From NCBI GenBank assembly GCA_015680685.1, contig MNCI01020695.1, positions 330,324-394,323 of the forward strand: a stretch of 64,000 nucleotides of DNA, written 5' to 3'. Source of the stretch: Gnetum montanum (taxonomy: Eukaryota; Streptophyta; Gnetopsida; Gnetales; Gnetaceae). Below, piece by piece: positions 1-10,690 of the stretch (within the stretch, counting starts at the first letter, position 1; every line of letters begins with the position of its first letter). Below the pieces are notes generated by a model, which saw only the letters and a list, made by a program, of their open reading frames with translations, did not search any database and was not told the DNA's origin. The translations under genes were made by a program, and so were the position numbers.

Positions 1-159
1 TGCATTTTCTAATTAGTCAAAGAACACTGGCAACATTTGATTCAGCAGCCCTGTCCTGAATCTTCAAAAAAGTGTTACTTTTCGTGCATAGAAATGATTT
101 TTAACTGTCATATGGATTCTTAAAATTATGTTGGGTATGTGGCATTGGGATTCTCCCAG

Positions 160-2084
160 GATGCAGGTATTGTGTCTTGCAAAATATTTTATCATCAGCT
201 TTCTTTGGAGCTTCTTCAAATGGTTTTTCAGTGGAAACGGTGATTGTGGATTCGACCATTTTCCGATTTTTGGTCTTAAAGCCTTTGATAACAAGTGGGT
301 ATTTGTTTCTGTCCATTAATTGACTTATATGTTTCTGCATTTCATTCTACAAACGCCAAGGCCATAATCGTATCATTCTTCTGATGATACCTGTGCATCG
401 TTTCAGGTTCTACACAGACTTCAGCACAACTTATGTGGGGGCTGGCATAATATCTCCTCATCTGGTGAATATATCTACGTTGTTTGGTGGAATTGTGTCA
501 TGGGGCTTAATGTGGCCGCTAATAAAAAATAGAGAAGGCGATTGGTTTCCAGCATAGTTGTCTTCAAACGATCTAAAAGGTCTTTATGGTTACAAGGTAA
601 AGCATGTTTAAGTAATCTCTCCATAAGGTTTTTTATTTAAATGGAAGGAAGTTGGTAGTAGATTTGAAAAATTACAAAATCATGAAGCTTTAGTTATTCA
701 TAGATGTCAATTGCTAAATAAAACTCGTCCAGTTCTTGATGGTCCAGCTTACCCATAGTGTTAGGGACAAGGCTACAATGATAATGATCAAGATAGTAAC
801 CATCATTTTGTTCCTGTCACAGATCTTTATTGCAATGGCCATTCTTTTATGAGATGGGATTTACAACTTTGTCAAGATATTGACTCTGGCAATATTTACC
901 CTGTATCAACAACATAAGAGGAGAGGGCAACTCCCTTTGGCAAATTCCGACATCAACAATCCAGGTTTGAGGCACAATTCTACTTTTTGATATCCTGAAA
1001 ATTGTTTTGTCAAATTGTATCTATCCGGTCCATCATTGTAGACACTACCTAAACCAAGATTGTCACAAAGTTACCATAATTTCACTACTCATGCTGGCTT
1101 CTAAAATCTTTTTTCATACCTTCATTTTCTGTAGCTCCTGATGAATCTCAGCAATCACTGGTTGAAAGGAAGCGTAATGAGATCCTCATGAAAGGCAGCA
1201 TACCATTTCATGTCGCTGCAACAGCATATGTAGCACTGGCTGCCATATCAACAGGGGTAATGCCCAAGATATTTCACCAAGTAAAGTGGTACTATGTCCT
1301 TTCAGCGTATGTAGTGGCACCGATTCTAGGGTTTTGCAATTCATATGGGTGTGGTTTGACAGATTGGAGCTTGCCATCAAACTATGGGAAGCTAGGGCTT
1401 TTCATATTTGCAGCATGGGCAGGGAGTGATGGGGGTGTTATTGCAGGATTGGCATTAATGGGTGTCATGATGGTAATTGTGAGCACTGCATCAGACCTGA
1501 TGCAGGATTTCAAAACTGGGTATTTGACAATGGCCTCACCCAGATCCATGTTCGCCAGCCAAATTATTGGTACCGCAATGGGCTGCATTCTAGCCCCCTT
1601 GACCTTCTGGATGTTTTGGAAAGCATTCGACATTGGAGTTTCCAAGGAATACCCAGCACCATATGCAGCCATTTTCAGACAAATGGCTCTGCTTGGAATT
1701 GATGGGTTCTCTGCTCTGCCCAAGCACTGTCTTCAGCTTTGCTATGGTTTCTTTGCCTTTGCAATGATCACAAATCTCATAAAAGATTTTGTACCCAAGA
1801 AAGTGTCTGCTTTCATACCCATTCCCATGGCAATGGCCATTCCCTTTTACCTTGGTCCATATTTTGCCATTGACATGTTTGTGGGCACTGTGATTGCGTT
1901 TGTGTGGACAAAACTGAACAAACCCAAAGCAGATCTTCGGGTTCCTGCTGTGGCCTCGGGTTTGATCTGTGGGGATGGACTCTGGACTCTTCCTTCTGCA
2001 ATTCTTGCACTTGCTAAAAAGAACCCTCCTTTGTGCACGACATTCCTATCAAGAACAGATGCTGCTGCTAAACTCCAGTTGTGA
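160..2084 (+). pseudogene. Yellow Stripe-Like (YSL/OPT family) metal-nicotianamine transporter, 3' part, with two in-frame stops
   Basis: YSL proteins are multi-pass membrane carriers that move metal-nicotianamine or phytosiderophore complexes. Four exons are readable: 160-294, 407-596, 823-964 and 1135-2084, each bounded by AG and GT, with splice phases that fit exactly (an AAG codon split over 294/407, phase 0 at 596/823, phase 1 at 964/1135). They encode family hallmarks in order: SFLWSFFKWFFSG, the FPxFGLKAF block, [99 protein letters not shown] and a C-terminal [11 protein letters not shown]. The last exon alone is open for 316 codons. Two stops break it: TAG at 555-557 right after GDWFPA, and TGA at 850-852 where the family has Gly before DG. 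The N-terminal third lies left of the window. With intact splicing and only two nonsense codons it looks like a recently dead gene; sequence error is the alternative. Confidence 0.9.
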
Positions 2085-2765
2085 AGAGAACTCATGCTCT
2101 TCCAGTCTTCTACCTGCTCAATCATCCGTTGTATTTTGGAATCTTGTGTTGTACCTTGGAATCTTGTTGCAGTATATGGAATCTGTTATGTATATTTGCA
2201 AAGCTTGAACATGGTCAAAGCCAGGTTTTTCTACAAGTTGTAGGCATAATTGTCGGAGGGAGTGTTATTGGCTACATGGCATGAATTTCTGTCAAACTTG
2301 TGGACAAGGTTGAAAACCGTTGTCATAGATGAATTCCATGTTGCTTCGCTGGATGTTGTATCATATTGCATTTTGGGCAAACCAGCAGCAGATTCAACAA
2401 CCTATGAAAACGCGGACTCCATTTCAGTGTCAGGCGAGATTAAGGCACTGCGCTGATTGGAGACTTGTCAGCTGTTACCGTCCTTATCAATGTTGGACGC
2501 TCCAAGCAAGCCTTTGGCTTTCTCTTTGACAAACGTATTTGGATGATGTATCGTAAATCCGCGAATTATGGACGCCAGAATGTAAGGTTGACATCGTTTT
2601 CTATCTGCTTATGTCATGGCCGATGCCACACGCACATTGTGTGGTTGTGTGCGATGCACAGTTACTGCAGAACTTGTAAACAAAATCGGGAAGCTTGTAC
2701 TTTTCTAAGTTATATAGAGAATAGGGAATCTGATCAACATATTTGCTATCACACAAATTTTTCCT
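2085..2765. other. 3' flank of the YSL pseudogene, no gene recognised
   Basis: Between the YSL stop and the first LTR there are only short overlapping open frames, in several frames, with no family I recognise. The composition resembles the exon side more than the AT-rich retroelement DNA to the right, so part of it may be the YSL 3' UTR. An obvious poly(A) signal was not found. Confidence 0.4.
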
Positions 2766-3634
2766 TGATGAGTGGTGGAGTAGGCCAACAGTAGGCCAAC
2801 ACCCAACCATACGAGATATGAGTGTTCATATGTAGCCTAGTCAAATTCCATGGACAAGGTAATGTAACCACGTTAGTAATTTGTTAGAGTTCGTAATCAT
2901 TGTCTTCGCACATGAGCTAGCAAAATCGATGCATATGGTTTAACTCACACTGAGGTGTATGATATTGATGTTGTATGGGCCACATTGCTCCTAGTAAACA
3001 TAAAGTAAGTGGAATAGTTTCTAAATCTAAGTGACAGTAAACAAATCAAATCTAGCCTATGTGATGAGCATTTGATCCTGACCTTCCGTTCACACCTTGG
3101 ACTTCATGCAGCTACTCTTGGGATTACCAAGTATCTCACTACTAGGTGTACTAAGTGATATCACTACTGGGTTACCAACCAACTACACTTAAGTGCTCGA
3201 GATTAGTTGTACTCATTCCACTTAACAATAGTAATGAAAGTGCATAGAAAGTAAATCAATGACTAGAGAAAATAGTAAACATTAAGCTAAGTCAAAGTAG
3301 GAAAATTATTCTAAGTGTAAACAATAAAAACTAAGTGATGCTGCAATGACAAAAAGTAATCTTAATCTTTATTCTATGCATGAAACATGTTTAAGTAAAT
3401 TCCACTTGAATAAAGACTTTGTTCAATTACTAAACATCACATTGGGGGCATACACTCCTAAGCGCTAAGTGCTAAAATCAAGAAAACAAGTTGATAGAAT
3501 TTCGCTAAGTGTGAAATGAAACTATATATGGACTGTGTGCCTAAGTGTTGTATTTATAGGCCTACATATGTCCATAATATCGGATATCTGACATCGTAGC
3601 TTATACCTTGTACCCTGATACCCGATATCGTAGT
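2766..3634 (-). repeat. Ty3/gypsy LTR (minus orientation), interrupted by element A
   Basis: It starts with TGATGAGTGG, the U5 end of the LTR family of this window seen in reverse, followed by the conserved block with CCCAACCATAC and the AGTGTTCATATG stretch that recurs near 15.6, 24.3, 37.3 and 53.5 kb. It ends in a U3 array of GATATC motifs and is cut at 3634, where the next LTR starts, so the last ~25 bp expected from the homologous LTR at 48.7 kb are missing. No PBS lies to its left, so it was a solo LTR or the 3' LTR of a minus-strand element. Confidence 0.75.
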
Positions 3635-4428
3635 TGATGAGTGGCAAGGTACCCTTACACTCAACCATACAAATATGAGTGTAACACGCACGATCTGGTC
3701 GAACTCCGCAGACTAAGTGCCTACATGCCTCATGGAACACTTAAGGTTAATCATTCGTTGTCTTTCCAATCTTACTTGTATTTGTCACAGTATGGTTAAG
3801 TAAGTCCAAGGTATATGATTTTTATATGCTTTTTCGGTTTTATCTCCTATGCTGAAAGGTGAAGGGTGGAAGAGACTAATTACTAACTCTAACTAACTAA
3901 CTAAGTCTTAATTTACCTAGCATCAGCATCCGTTCCCACTTACCGTTCACACCCTGAACCAATGCAACCGTGGTTACCAAACGCTAGTCATTGCTGGGAT
4001 CACCACGCGTAACGCACATGCTCGAAGTGGTCGTACTGAGACACTTAACTAGGAGAGAAGGGTTGAGAGAGATTTAATTCCTAATAAAGCATGTAAATGG
4101 AAAACAGTAAATAACATTAAATAAAATCCTACTTAGCCTATTCCATGCACTGCAAGGTTTATCCAGGAAGTTCGTCTTTATTGTCGTACACAAACTTGTG
4201 TTCAAGTACAATGTTTGCTCGAATAAAGATCTGTTCACTTTGGAGCTCCTACTGCGGGCACATGGAAAATATTCTATCTCTGGAGTGTTCAAACTACCAG
4301 AGTTTCCCTATAGTCTAGGTCTAGAATGGAAAACAAGGGAGAGCCACCTCTTATTTATAGATTTTGCAGTGCACCGTGATATCACGTATGTGATATCGTG
4401 GGGGACGACGCGATATCGTGTCCCATCA
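3635..4428 (-). repeat. 3' LTR of element A
   Basis: It begins TGATGAGTGGCAAGG and ends TCCCATCA, followed on the right by the reverse complement of a polypurine tract. Read on the minus strand it has a GATATC-rich U3 (4377-4428), a CTATAAATAAG-like TATA region near 4350, and the AATAAAGA(C/T) poly(A)-signal block common to this LTR family near 4170-4230. Confidence 0.8.
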
Positions 4429-4441
4429 TACCCCCATGACT
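4429..4441 (-). other. Polypurine tract of element A
   Basis: On the minus strand AGTCATGGGGGTA immediately precedes the 3' LTR. The same tract adjoins the LTRs at 20256, 48741 and (reversed) 13257 and 25573, which defines element orientation. Confidence 0.75.
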
Positions 4442-5667
4442 GAATAAAAACTCGTCCCCAAGTTCCTTACAAAATATTGGAACAGTATGGGATTATTGAC
4501 TCAAATGAAACTAATAGGATGACTTGTGAACGAATCATCATTACAAGACAAAACAAAACCAGTGTTCATGACAACAAGAGTGAACACCTTATTACATTGA
4601 CATCAAGCCTCATTTGGCAGTTGAGAGAAAGAGAGAGAAATAAGTGTTCTTGCTGCCAATGCCAAGATTGCGCCTTTTGTTGTATGATCTTACTCTTTGC
4701 ATAGCTACTTCAGCACTGCTCCATTCCAAGTGTTTCCTCTAGATCCAATCCGTTGTTGTATGATCTCCATCTACACACACAACACAATTTTATATTAGCA
4801 AGGGTAAATGAATTTCAATGTAGTTGATACCTTGATTTGGTGTGGCTAGGTTGTGGTATGGCTGATTGCGAATCTGGGGATATAATATTAGTGACTACCG
4901 AAAGTATAGGGGTTAGGAGAAAATCGAAAAAATTGGGCCCTATACCCCCAATGACTAATCGCGAACCTCCGATAGTGATAGAATGGAGAAAGAAAAGGAA
5001 TAAAAAAGATGGATAAAAATAGACAACGGTAACGTCGATGAAATGGATGTCAAGATGGAAATGAACAAAATAAAGTGGATTGCAAAAATGTTAGGGAAAA
5101 GAATTTAACTGGTGCACCAAATAAGAATGTTAGTGGGTCCTCCCCAAAGCAGGCTCATGCCCTTACTGGCCTGACAAACCCATATTCAAAGAGTCTGTAG
5201 GCTCTAGGAATGTCATTTGGAATAAGAGTTAAAGTCTTAACCACAAGAATTTACCAAAAAGAAAACAATGCATCAACCAAAATATATACACTAATAATAC
5301 AACCGGCAATGAGGTGAATAATGGAGAGAAGGATGGAGAGAAGAGAATGGAATGGAATCCCAAGAACACAATGGTATAAAGCCCCTTGTGTGGTTCATGA
5401 TTAATGTGACTTAGCAGGTCCTGTTCCAAGTCCGGCCTCAAACAAACCACTTCCAGTGATTTCACATTAATGCATTTGGCCAATCCATCCTCTTGAAGTA
5501 ACAAGAATGCCTTCGCCCAAGATTCACCACCATTCCGACGAAACAAGGAGTGAATGGGAAGCGAGAAGGGCCTTAGTTAGAGGGAACATTTTTATTTTAA
5601 GTTCCATAACCAGTGCTTGTAGCCTAAGAAATTATTTCCTCTAAGGGGTGTGCTTTGAATTCTCACT

Positions 5668-5735
5668 TCATTTTTTCTTTTCTCTTCATTTTTTTTTTGT
5701 TTTTTTTGCCCTTTTTGTTTTTTTGTTTTTTTTAT
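5668..5735. repeat. T-rich low-complexity tract
   Basis: Runs of T broken by single C or G bases within element A. It reads as A-rich on the element's own strand. Confidence 0.85.
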
Positions 5736-6213
5736 GTGTTTATGCATGAGAACCACACCATGCAAAGACTTGGTTATTTCTATTGGCTCAGCTTCCCGAT
5801 GATTGGGGTGACGTCAAAACGGTAAGAAAACTCACGAAAAAAAATTCAAGCACCCAAGAGAATGGCCAACACAAATGCATTAAGTTCCCTTGAAGTCACA
5901 TCCTTTTTAATCCTTGAGTCCTTCCTTAGTTTGAGAAATGCCCAGTCACTGATTCGTTAATAGTTTTTATTAGAAAGAACTGTACATTTCCAAGCCGAGA
6001 GAGACCATAGAAACTTGTGAATGAATGGATGAAGTGAACTTATTGCCTGCCATATCAAAAGAAACATACCTTAGTATCAACATCGTGACTTAAAGGTAAA
6101 AACCAAACATTAACAATCAATATGAAAATAGTTCATACCATCATGAAGAACACTTATTGGGTGACAAACTTACAAGGTGGATCACATGCACACACACACA
6201 CAAAATGAAAAAG

Positions 6214-6370
6214 TATAACGATGATGTAAAACAAAAATAAGAAAAGTTAAAGGAATTTGTAAAACAAAAACAAGAAAAGTTAAAGAAATTTGTAAAACAA
6301 AAATGTGTAAGACAAAAACTTGTAAAACAAAAACGTGTAAAACAAAAACGTGTAAAACAAAAAGTTAAAA
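6214..6370. repeat. Tandem repeat with GTAAAACAAAAA units
   Basis: A ~34-bp unit (TGTAAAACAAAAA plus CAAGAAAAGTTAAA) occurs about twice and is followed by several ~15-bp units TGTAAAACAAAAACG. The repeat lies just downstream of the protease on element A's strand. Confidence 0.8.
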
Positions 6371-6583
6371 GGAACTAAGGGCCCCAAATGATTAGCATAG
6401 GCATCCATCTCCCCCATGACTAAATGGAAAGGGAGAGATCTGAAATAATGAACGTCTGTTTGAATTTCTTAAAAGTGCCCAACTTCTCCCCATTGATGTT
6501 CTTAGATTAAGGGGTGGAAGTTGGTGATGCTCATATTCCAATGTGTCTATGCCTTCGTTGTTGGCATGGGTTGTTTCCCTAGC

Positions 6584-7296
6584 TCATTCCATGCATATTT
6601 GTTGGTTGCTCTTTCTAGTAGTTGTCAACCACAGGGTGTCTACTACTTGTTGTGTGGTTGCTACATACAAGCATCTTTGTTTCAAAGTTTCAAGGGCACA
6701 CTTGTTGCATGGAGGCGATGTTGTGCGTTCCTCCATGTCATCACCCGATGAATCACTGTATGTGATGCATGGAACTTTCCTCTTCTCGATCTTTCCATAA
6801 ATGTTTACCTTAGATATTTCCAAGGAAAGATCACAAATTCCTAGGCATGCGTCTACTGTACTCAGCCATGCCCTTCCCATTATAATTGGGAAGTCCCCTT
6901 CGTTGTTGTTGACTTCAATCACCAGAAAATCAGCTGGGCAGGACCAACCACACACAGTGGTAACGATGTCCTCAACCAATCCTAAGGGAATGGTGATAGA
7001 CTGGTCCGCCAGCTCTAGTTGAATGTTGCTCTTCTTAAGTTGGGGCAGGTTCCAAGCTTGATACATTTTCGTGAAATTAAGTTGACTCCGAAACTTGAGT
7101 CAAGAAGAGCCTTATGTGGTTCATTTTCGGCGACTTGGAGGTAGATTAAGGGACTTCCAGGGTCTGATAGTTTCCTGGGAAGGTGGCCTACCTTGATCCA
7201 GTCATTTATGGTATGTGTTAACATAATCGTATACGTTAAGCTCTGATTTTGGACTGAAGGAAGCCCCAAAGCCTTATGTGTTGGAGGAGTGATCAC
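6584..7296 (-). pseudogene. Retropepsin-like protease domain of element A (frameshifted)
   Basis: Aspartic protease that would cleave the Gag polyprotein in the virus-like particle. Reading from 7296 downwards, the catalytic loop appears as ALLDSSFGVNLIS (about 7072-7113), the counterpart of the plant gypsy DLG/DSG-S-VNL motif. The C-terminal part is in another frame: QLELADQSITIPLGLVEDI, then the flap-to-end region with FPIIMGRAWLSTVDACLG. The two frames overlap around 7015-7066, so a frameshift separates the active-site loop from the rest. The close relative at 50.3-50.8 kb (element G) has the same FPIIMGRAWLSTID block. Downstream there is no RT. Confidence 0.75.
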
Positions 7297-7356
7297 AGAC
7301 TCAATCGCTTGTTGTTGTGAGAGCTTGTTTGGGCTTCTGGTTCTGAAGAAAGGTCT

Positions 7357-8330
7357 TCACTTTTTACGGTTGTCAAAACCAGCAGCGGGGTGAATTTTTA
7401 CGGCTCTCGTAGCATTTCGTTGCTGCGGTTGAGTAGGGAGTTCCCCTTGCATTCTTGGAGCAGGAGGTATGGGAACTACAGGTGGAAGAGGTGCAGATGG
7501 ATTAGGAGGATGGTATGGGTATGGAGCGTCTCCTGGAGGAGAAGGAGTCCTTATAAAGTACTCCCGAACTTGGTAGTGATGTTGGGGAGTTGTGTGACCC
7601 ATGGAGTCACTTGGAGAAATCGACTACTGCACGTAGTATCCATAAGGATCAGGCTGCCGGTAAGGGTATTGATGTTTCGGCAGTGGCATCCCCCATGACT
7701 GTGGGTGTTGCCATTGCTGATGTTGTTCGATGGGTTGTGGTGGAGTTCCACTTGGATAGTACGTCAAGGATTGGTGGAACTGCCTTGGGTTACCTTGGGG
7801 ATAAGGTAATCTATGGGGTGTCTGCCGTTTGTTGAGTCTTGGGTTGAGTGCATACACCCCAGACTCTTGTAGATGTGAGATGATTGGACAACATCCCTTA
7901 GGATGGTCATAGTGGCAGATCTCACATCCACCATCATCGTCTATGTCTGATTCCACAACCTCATCGAAGATAGTTATTTTCCCCTTACCCTTGTCACGTG
8001 CAAGGCCTGAATCTCTCCGCTTTTTCTTGTCCTTGTCACTACTTCGTTCCTCCTTAGACTCCTCTACAATTTTCAAGACAGTTTCAATTTTACTGTCTAA
8101 GGAGCTCCATACTTCATCTACCTTAGCCGCTACTTCTGTATGGATATTGCCATTGTCTAAGGCGAAGAAGAAGGAGAACCATCGCCATGGTGATGTTTCT
8201 TACCTTCTCTTCTATGGCTTCGGCCTCGATCGTGATGACGATCTGAGTGCCCGTCCTTGTCATTTTTTATTGTTCCCTCAGTAAACAGTTGGTGTTCACG
8301 GGGATCGGAACCAGGGTTATGTATTGTGGA
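7357..8330 (-). pseudogene. Gag of element A (degraded)
   Basis: Gag builds the particle and binds RNA. Going down from 8330, the minus strand encodes an Arg/His/Ser-rich piece (HSDRHHDRGRSHRRE), then, from 8076, a Lys/Asp/Glu-rich stretch. The Cys motif CEICHYDHPKGCCPI follows (C-x2-C-x3-H-x4-C), with a Pro/Gln/Tyr-rich tail and a second Pro-rich segment (7357-7602). The central Gag core seen in element G (52.2-52.4 kb) is missing, so there is an internal deletion as well as frameshifts. Confidence 0.7.
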
Positions 8331-8339
8331 GCGTAGGTT

Positions 8340-8828
8340 CTAATACCCCACCTCATCACTTTTGTTAGGAGGGGGAACATCTTTCGATAGAGAACCAGTT
8401 ATAAGTGGTTCACCATCTCCAGTTTCACTTAGGATGTGCTGGACCTCTTTGCCCTTCAATAGTGTATGTTGGCTCTCCTGCCTTGAGTCCCTCATACATT
8501 GTAAAGTTGTAGGATAGTAATCCCTTGTGTCAAAATCACCTATAACATATTCAGCATAAAGCTGAGTCATGCCAATCTGTGCCAAAGCATGGAGGAGCAT
8601 GTTGGGGACTACACGATCCGGAGGTAACACTATGTTACCTTGCAAATCCCTCCAGCGCATCTGTTCATCCTGATGGAGGATAAAAGTGAAATTAGGTATA
8701 TACTCATCAGGATGAGTATATGTCAACCTATATTGTTGAGGAATCAGGCCTTCTATGGCTATAACCAGGTGGATCCACAAGGACACACAAAAATGGAAAA
8801 TGTCTTCTGTTTGTGAGTATAATAACAA
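8340..8828 (-). CDS. Upstream ORF of the gypsy family (function unknown), element A copy
   Basis: Open for 162 codons on the minus strand, upstream of gag in element order. The core (HPDEYIPNFTFILHQDEQMRW, cut here at 20 residues as HPDEYIPNFTFILHQDEQMR) is followed by RDLQGNIVLPPDRV. Homologous copies lie at 36875-37114 (element I, directly after LTR and PBS) and near 53.1-53.3 kb (element G). This conserved position between PBS and gag in three copies indicates a real element-encoded product or an N-terminal Gag extension. The first residues of this copy are probably not native, because the element is truncated at about this point. I recognise no domain. Confidence 0.5.
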   Translation of the reverse strand: MLLYSQTEDIFHFCVSLWIHLVIAIEGLIPQQYRLTYTHPDEYIPNFTFILHQDEQMRWRDLQGNIVLPPDRVVPNMLLHALAQIGMTQLYAEYVIGDFDTRDYYPTTLQCMRDSRQESQHTLLKGKEVQHILSETGDGEPLITGSLSKDVPPPNKSDEVGY

Positions 8829-9032
8829 TTCACCGTCATTGAATACTATTTTTCTAATTTTTTACGAAAAAAAAACTTGTGCCTTTTTGGTTTGCACATT
8901 ATTTTTGATCTTTGATTATTATTTTCTCTTTCAGAGAATCACTATACTCTTGCATTGTATATGCAAACTGAAATCTAACTGGTTCCCTACTGATTGATTG
9001 TGTTTAACTTTGCCGTGAGTGCATCCCAGAGA

Positions 9033-9054
9033 TGTGGACATATTAACGCATACC

Positions 9055-9090
<36 letters not shown>

Positions 9091-10060
9091 CTGTGCATAT
9101 TAGCTTACACCAGTCCCAGCTTCCCCAGCCTGCAGCTGCTGATTTTGACTACGGTATATCATCTAAGAAAGACAAACCCTAAGCCCTTGAGGATGATTAT
9201 GGTTACAGAAGTAAACCATGTAAGGAGGAGAAATCCAAACTCCCTAATGGAACTCTTGTGAAGATTCACTGTGACGCCAATCATGATTTCTACCTAGCTG
9301 CCAGAGGCCATGTTGCAGTGCTGGCTGTTCCGATCCTCATGATCCTCTTCAGGTGTTTGTTCTTCCAATTTTTGCATTGTACTTTTTTGCATTTTTAGAT
9401 AGAAATATGTATTTATCTTGAGAAATAATGAACTATACAAGGAATTTCCAATAATGAAACTCATAATGTATGCAGTGTAATGTAGCATTAGATTATCAGA
9501 AGTATGATAGGTCTTTTCTTCCCCTTTTGTGGGTATGACAGCAATGGATCAAAGTTGATTCATGGGGCCTAAATATAAAGGATGAGGTTGGTTACCCTGC
9601 ATTTGCCCTGGTGAACAAGGCCACAGGTCTGGCTCTCAAACATGGATACAATCAATCGGATCAGGTAAGGGATTTGATCATTTTTCAGCTATCGCAAGTT
9701 ATTCTTAAAGACAGATCAACCTTCTAAGTCTTGTAATCTTAGCCGTGTGTTAACAATATGGGTTATCTTTTGTCAGTTACGTCTATTAAAAGTTAAATAT
9801 TTATTTATCCCTCACAGTCTTTCATATCTTAAATTACTGACCTGACAATCTTGATATCGAGAACAGGTGTTGTTGAAGGAATACAAACCTGACATGTGGA
9901 TGACTCCATTCTGTGGATAATGAGCCAAGATTTTGGCAATAGTTACCAGTGGGTGAGGTGTGTGAACAACATTAGACTCAATCTGGATGCCAAAATTGCT
10001 GACGGCCGTTATGGTGGCATTCATGATGTTGATGAGCTCGTTATATTTCAGTGTCTGAAG
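9033..10060 (+). pseudogene. Euonymus-type lectin (EUL/R40-like) pseudogene
   Basis: EUL proteins are cytosolic/nuclear carbohydrate-binding proteins linked to stress in plants. Exon 1 (about 9033-9352) has GHINAY, a Pro-Glu repeat, then KLPNGTLVKIHCDANHDF. Exon 2 (9542-9664) encodes QWIKVDSWG and DEVGYPAFALVNKATGLAL, the EUL signature. Exon 3 (9867 to about 10060) has VLLKEYKPD, DDSILW, then CVNNIRLNLDAK and GGIHD. Splice sites and phases fit (phase 0 at both junctions). Damage: TAA at 9180-9182; a frameshift near 9330, before the DPHDPLQ end of exon 1; a one-base loss near 9898, between YKPD and DDSILW; and another near 10052, just before the C-terminal strand. A start codon is not obvious, and ATG at 9032 is out of frame. 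Gypsy element A ends ~200 bp upstream, where promoter or first-exon sequence should be. Confidence 0.8.
9057..9089 (+). repeat. CCTGAG hexanucleotide repeat coding for Pro-Glu
   Basis: Five and a half uninterrupted copies of CCTGAG give (PE)5P in the N-terminal arm of the lectin pseudogene. Such low-complexity N-terminal extensions are usual in this family. Confidence 0.9.
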
Positions 10061-10099
10061 ATTCGAACCTGTTTGCCACTGTGAGCATTCCTGCATTAC

Positions 10100-10690
10100 A
10101 TCTTCTCTGGAATTTTGCCATATAAAATTTCAGTTTTAGTTTTATATATCAGATTAATTCTGAATATGCCGTTGTTTCTCTGGTTGCAGGAAATATCTGA
10201 TTCTCTGAAATAAACAATGACAATAATAATAATGCAGAGGTGGAAGACTAGGGAGTTTTATGATGGTTATTTGGTTTTGGGTTCTGATACATGTTTTGAT
10301 GCTTCAGCGCTTTTTGGCGTTTATCCACTTTCATTTCGGATTCACTTAGGATCGTGCAAGCCTCCTCTGGCTTTTTGTTGATGAGATTGTATTGAGTCTG
10401 CAGTTAACTATAATAACACTAACAAATAATAATGAAATATGAGATGTGCTTGCTTCCAGACTTCAAATCTTCTTGTGGTAGCTTTGCAATAATCGCAATC
10501 GTTGCCCACTTTCTTCTGCGAACGAAGTCTTAGAATACGTTACCCCCGTAGCGACCTTTGCCATCAAAACTATGCGAATCGTCAGAATATTACACATTTC
10601 AAAAATAAGAAATACTTATTTTTCCGTTTTAAGTATTCGCTCTTCGCAGCATCGCTTGCACGTAATTCACATGGAATGATTTCATAGCAT
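10100..10690. other. 3' flank of the lectin pseudogene, no gene recognised
   Basis: A possible last intron runs to an acceptor (TTGCAG) near 10190, after which a stop follows quickly. The rest has no coding signal. A perfect 9-bp stem (AAAAATAAG with CTTATTTTT) lies near 10600-10622. It is enclosed by imperfect inverted arms containing CTGCGAA and TTCGCAG near 10515 and 10645, which may be a small fold-back element. Confidence 0.45.

Larger units (their letters stand above)
4442..6583 (-). other. Non-coding 3' internal region of element A
   Basis: This 2.1-kb stretch lies where pol would be expected. The first ~350 bp match the 3' internal DNA of elements B (13.3 kb) and C (25.6 kb). The rest holds T-rich and A-rich runs and no retroviral domain. 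An open frame on the minus strand at 5229-5546 has no recognisable family and a low-complexity hydrophobic tail, and I do not treat it as a gene. Confidence 0.55.
3635..8828 (-). mobile_element. Ty3/gypsy (Athila/Tat-like) element A, gag-pro only, 5' truncated
   Basis: Minus-strand retrotransposon. Its 3' LTR (3635-4428) lies on the left, with the polypurine tract directly inside it. Going rightwards (5' on the element) there is a 2.1-kb non-coding stretch, a retropepsin-like protease relic, a gag relic with a Cys motif and proline-rich tail, and an upstream ORF also found in elements I and G. No reverse transcriptase, RNase H or integrase is recognisable, so it was non-autonomous or lost pol. 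The 5' LTR and PBS are absent: the homology stops at about 8828 and the flank of the EUL lectin pseudogene follows. It sits inside the LTR at 2766-3634. Confidence 0.75.

Noticed and set aside
128-319. A 63-codon open frame starting with ATG at 128
   Set aside because: Only residues from 160 on are YSL exon; the start and the end lie in introns. It is covered by the pseudogene entry.
5229-5546. 105-codon minus-strand frame in element A
   Set aside because: No family recognised, hydrophobic low-complexity tail, and no homologue in the other copies of the element.
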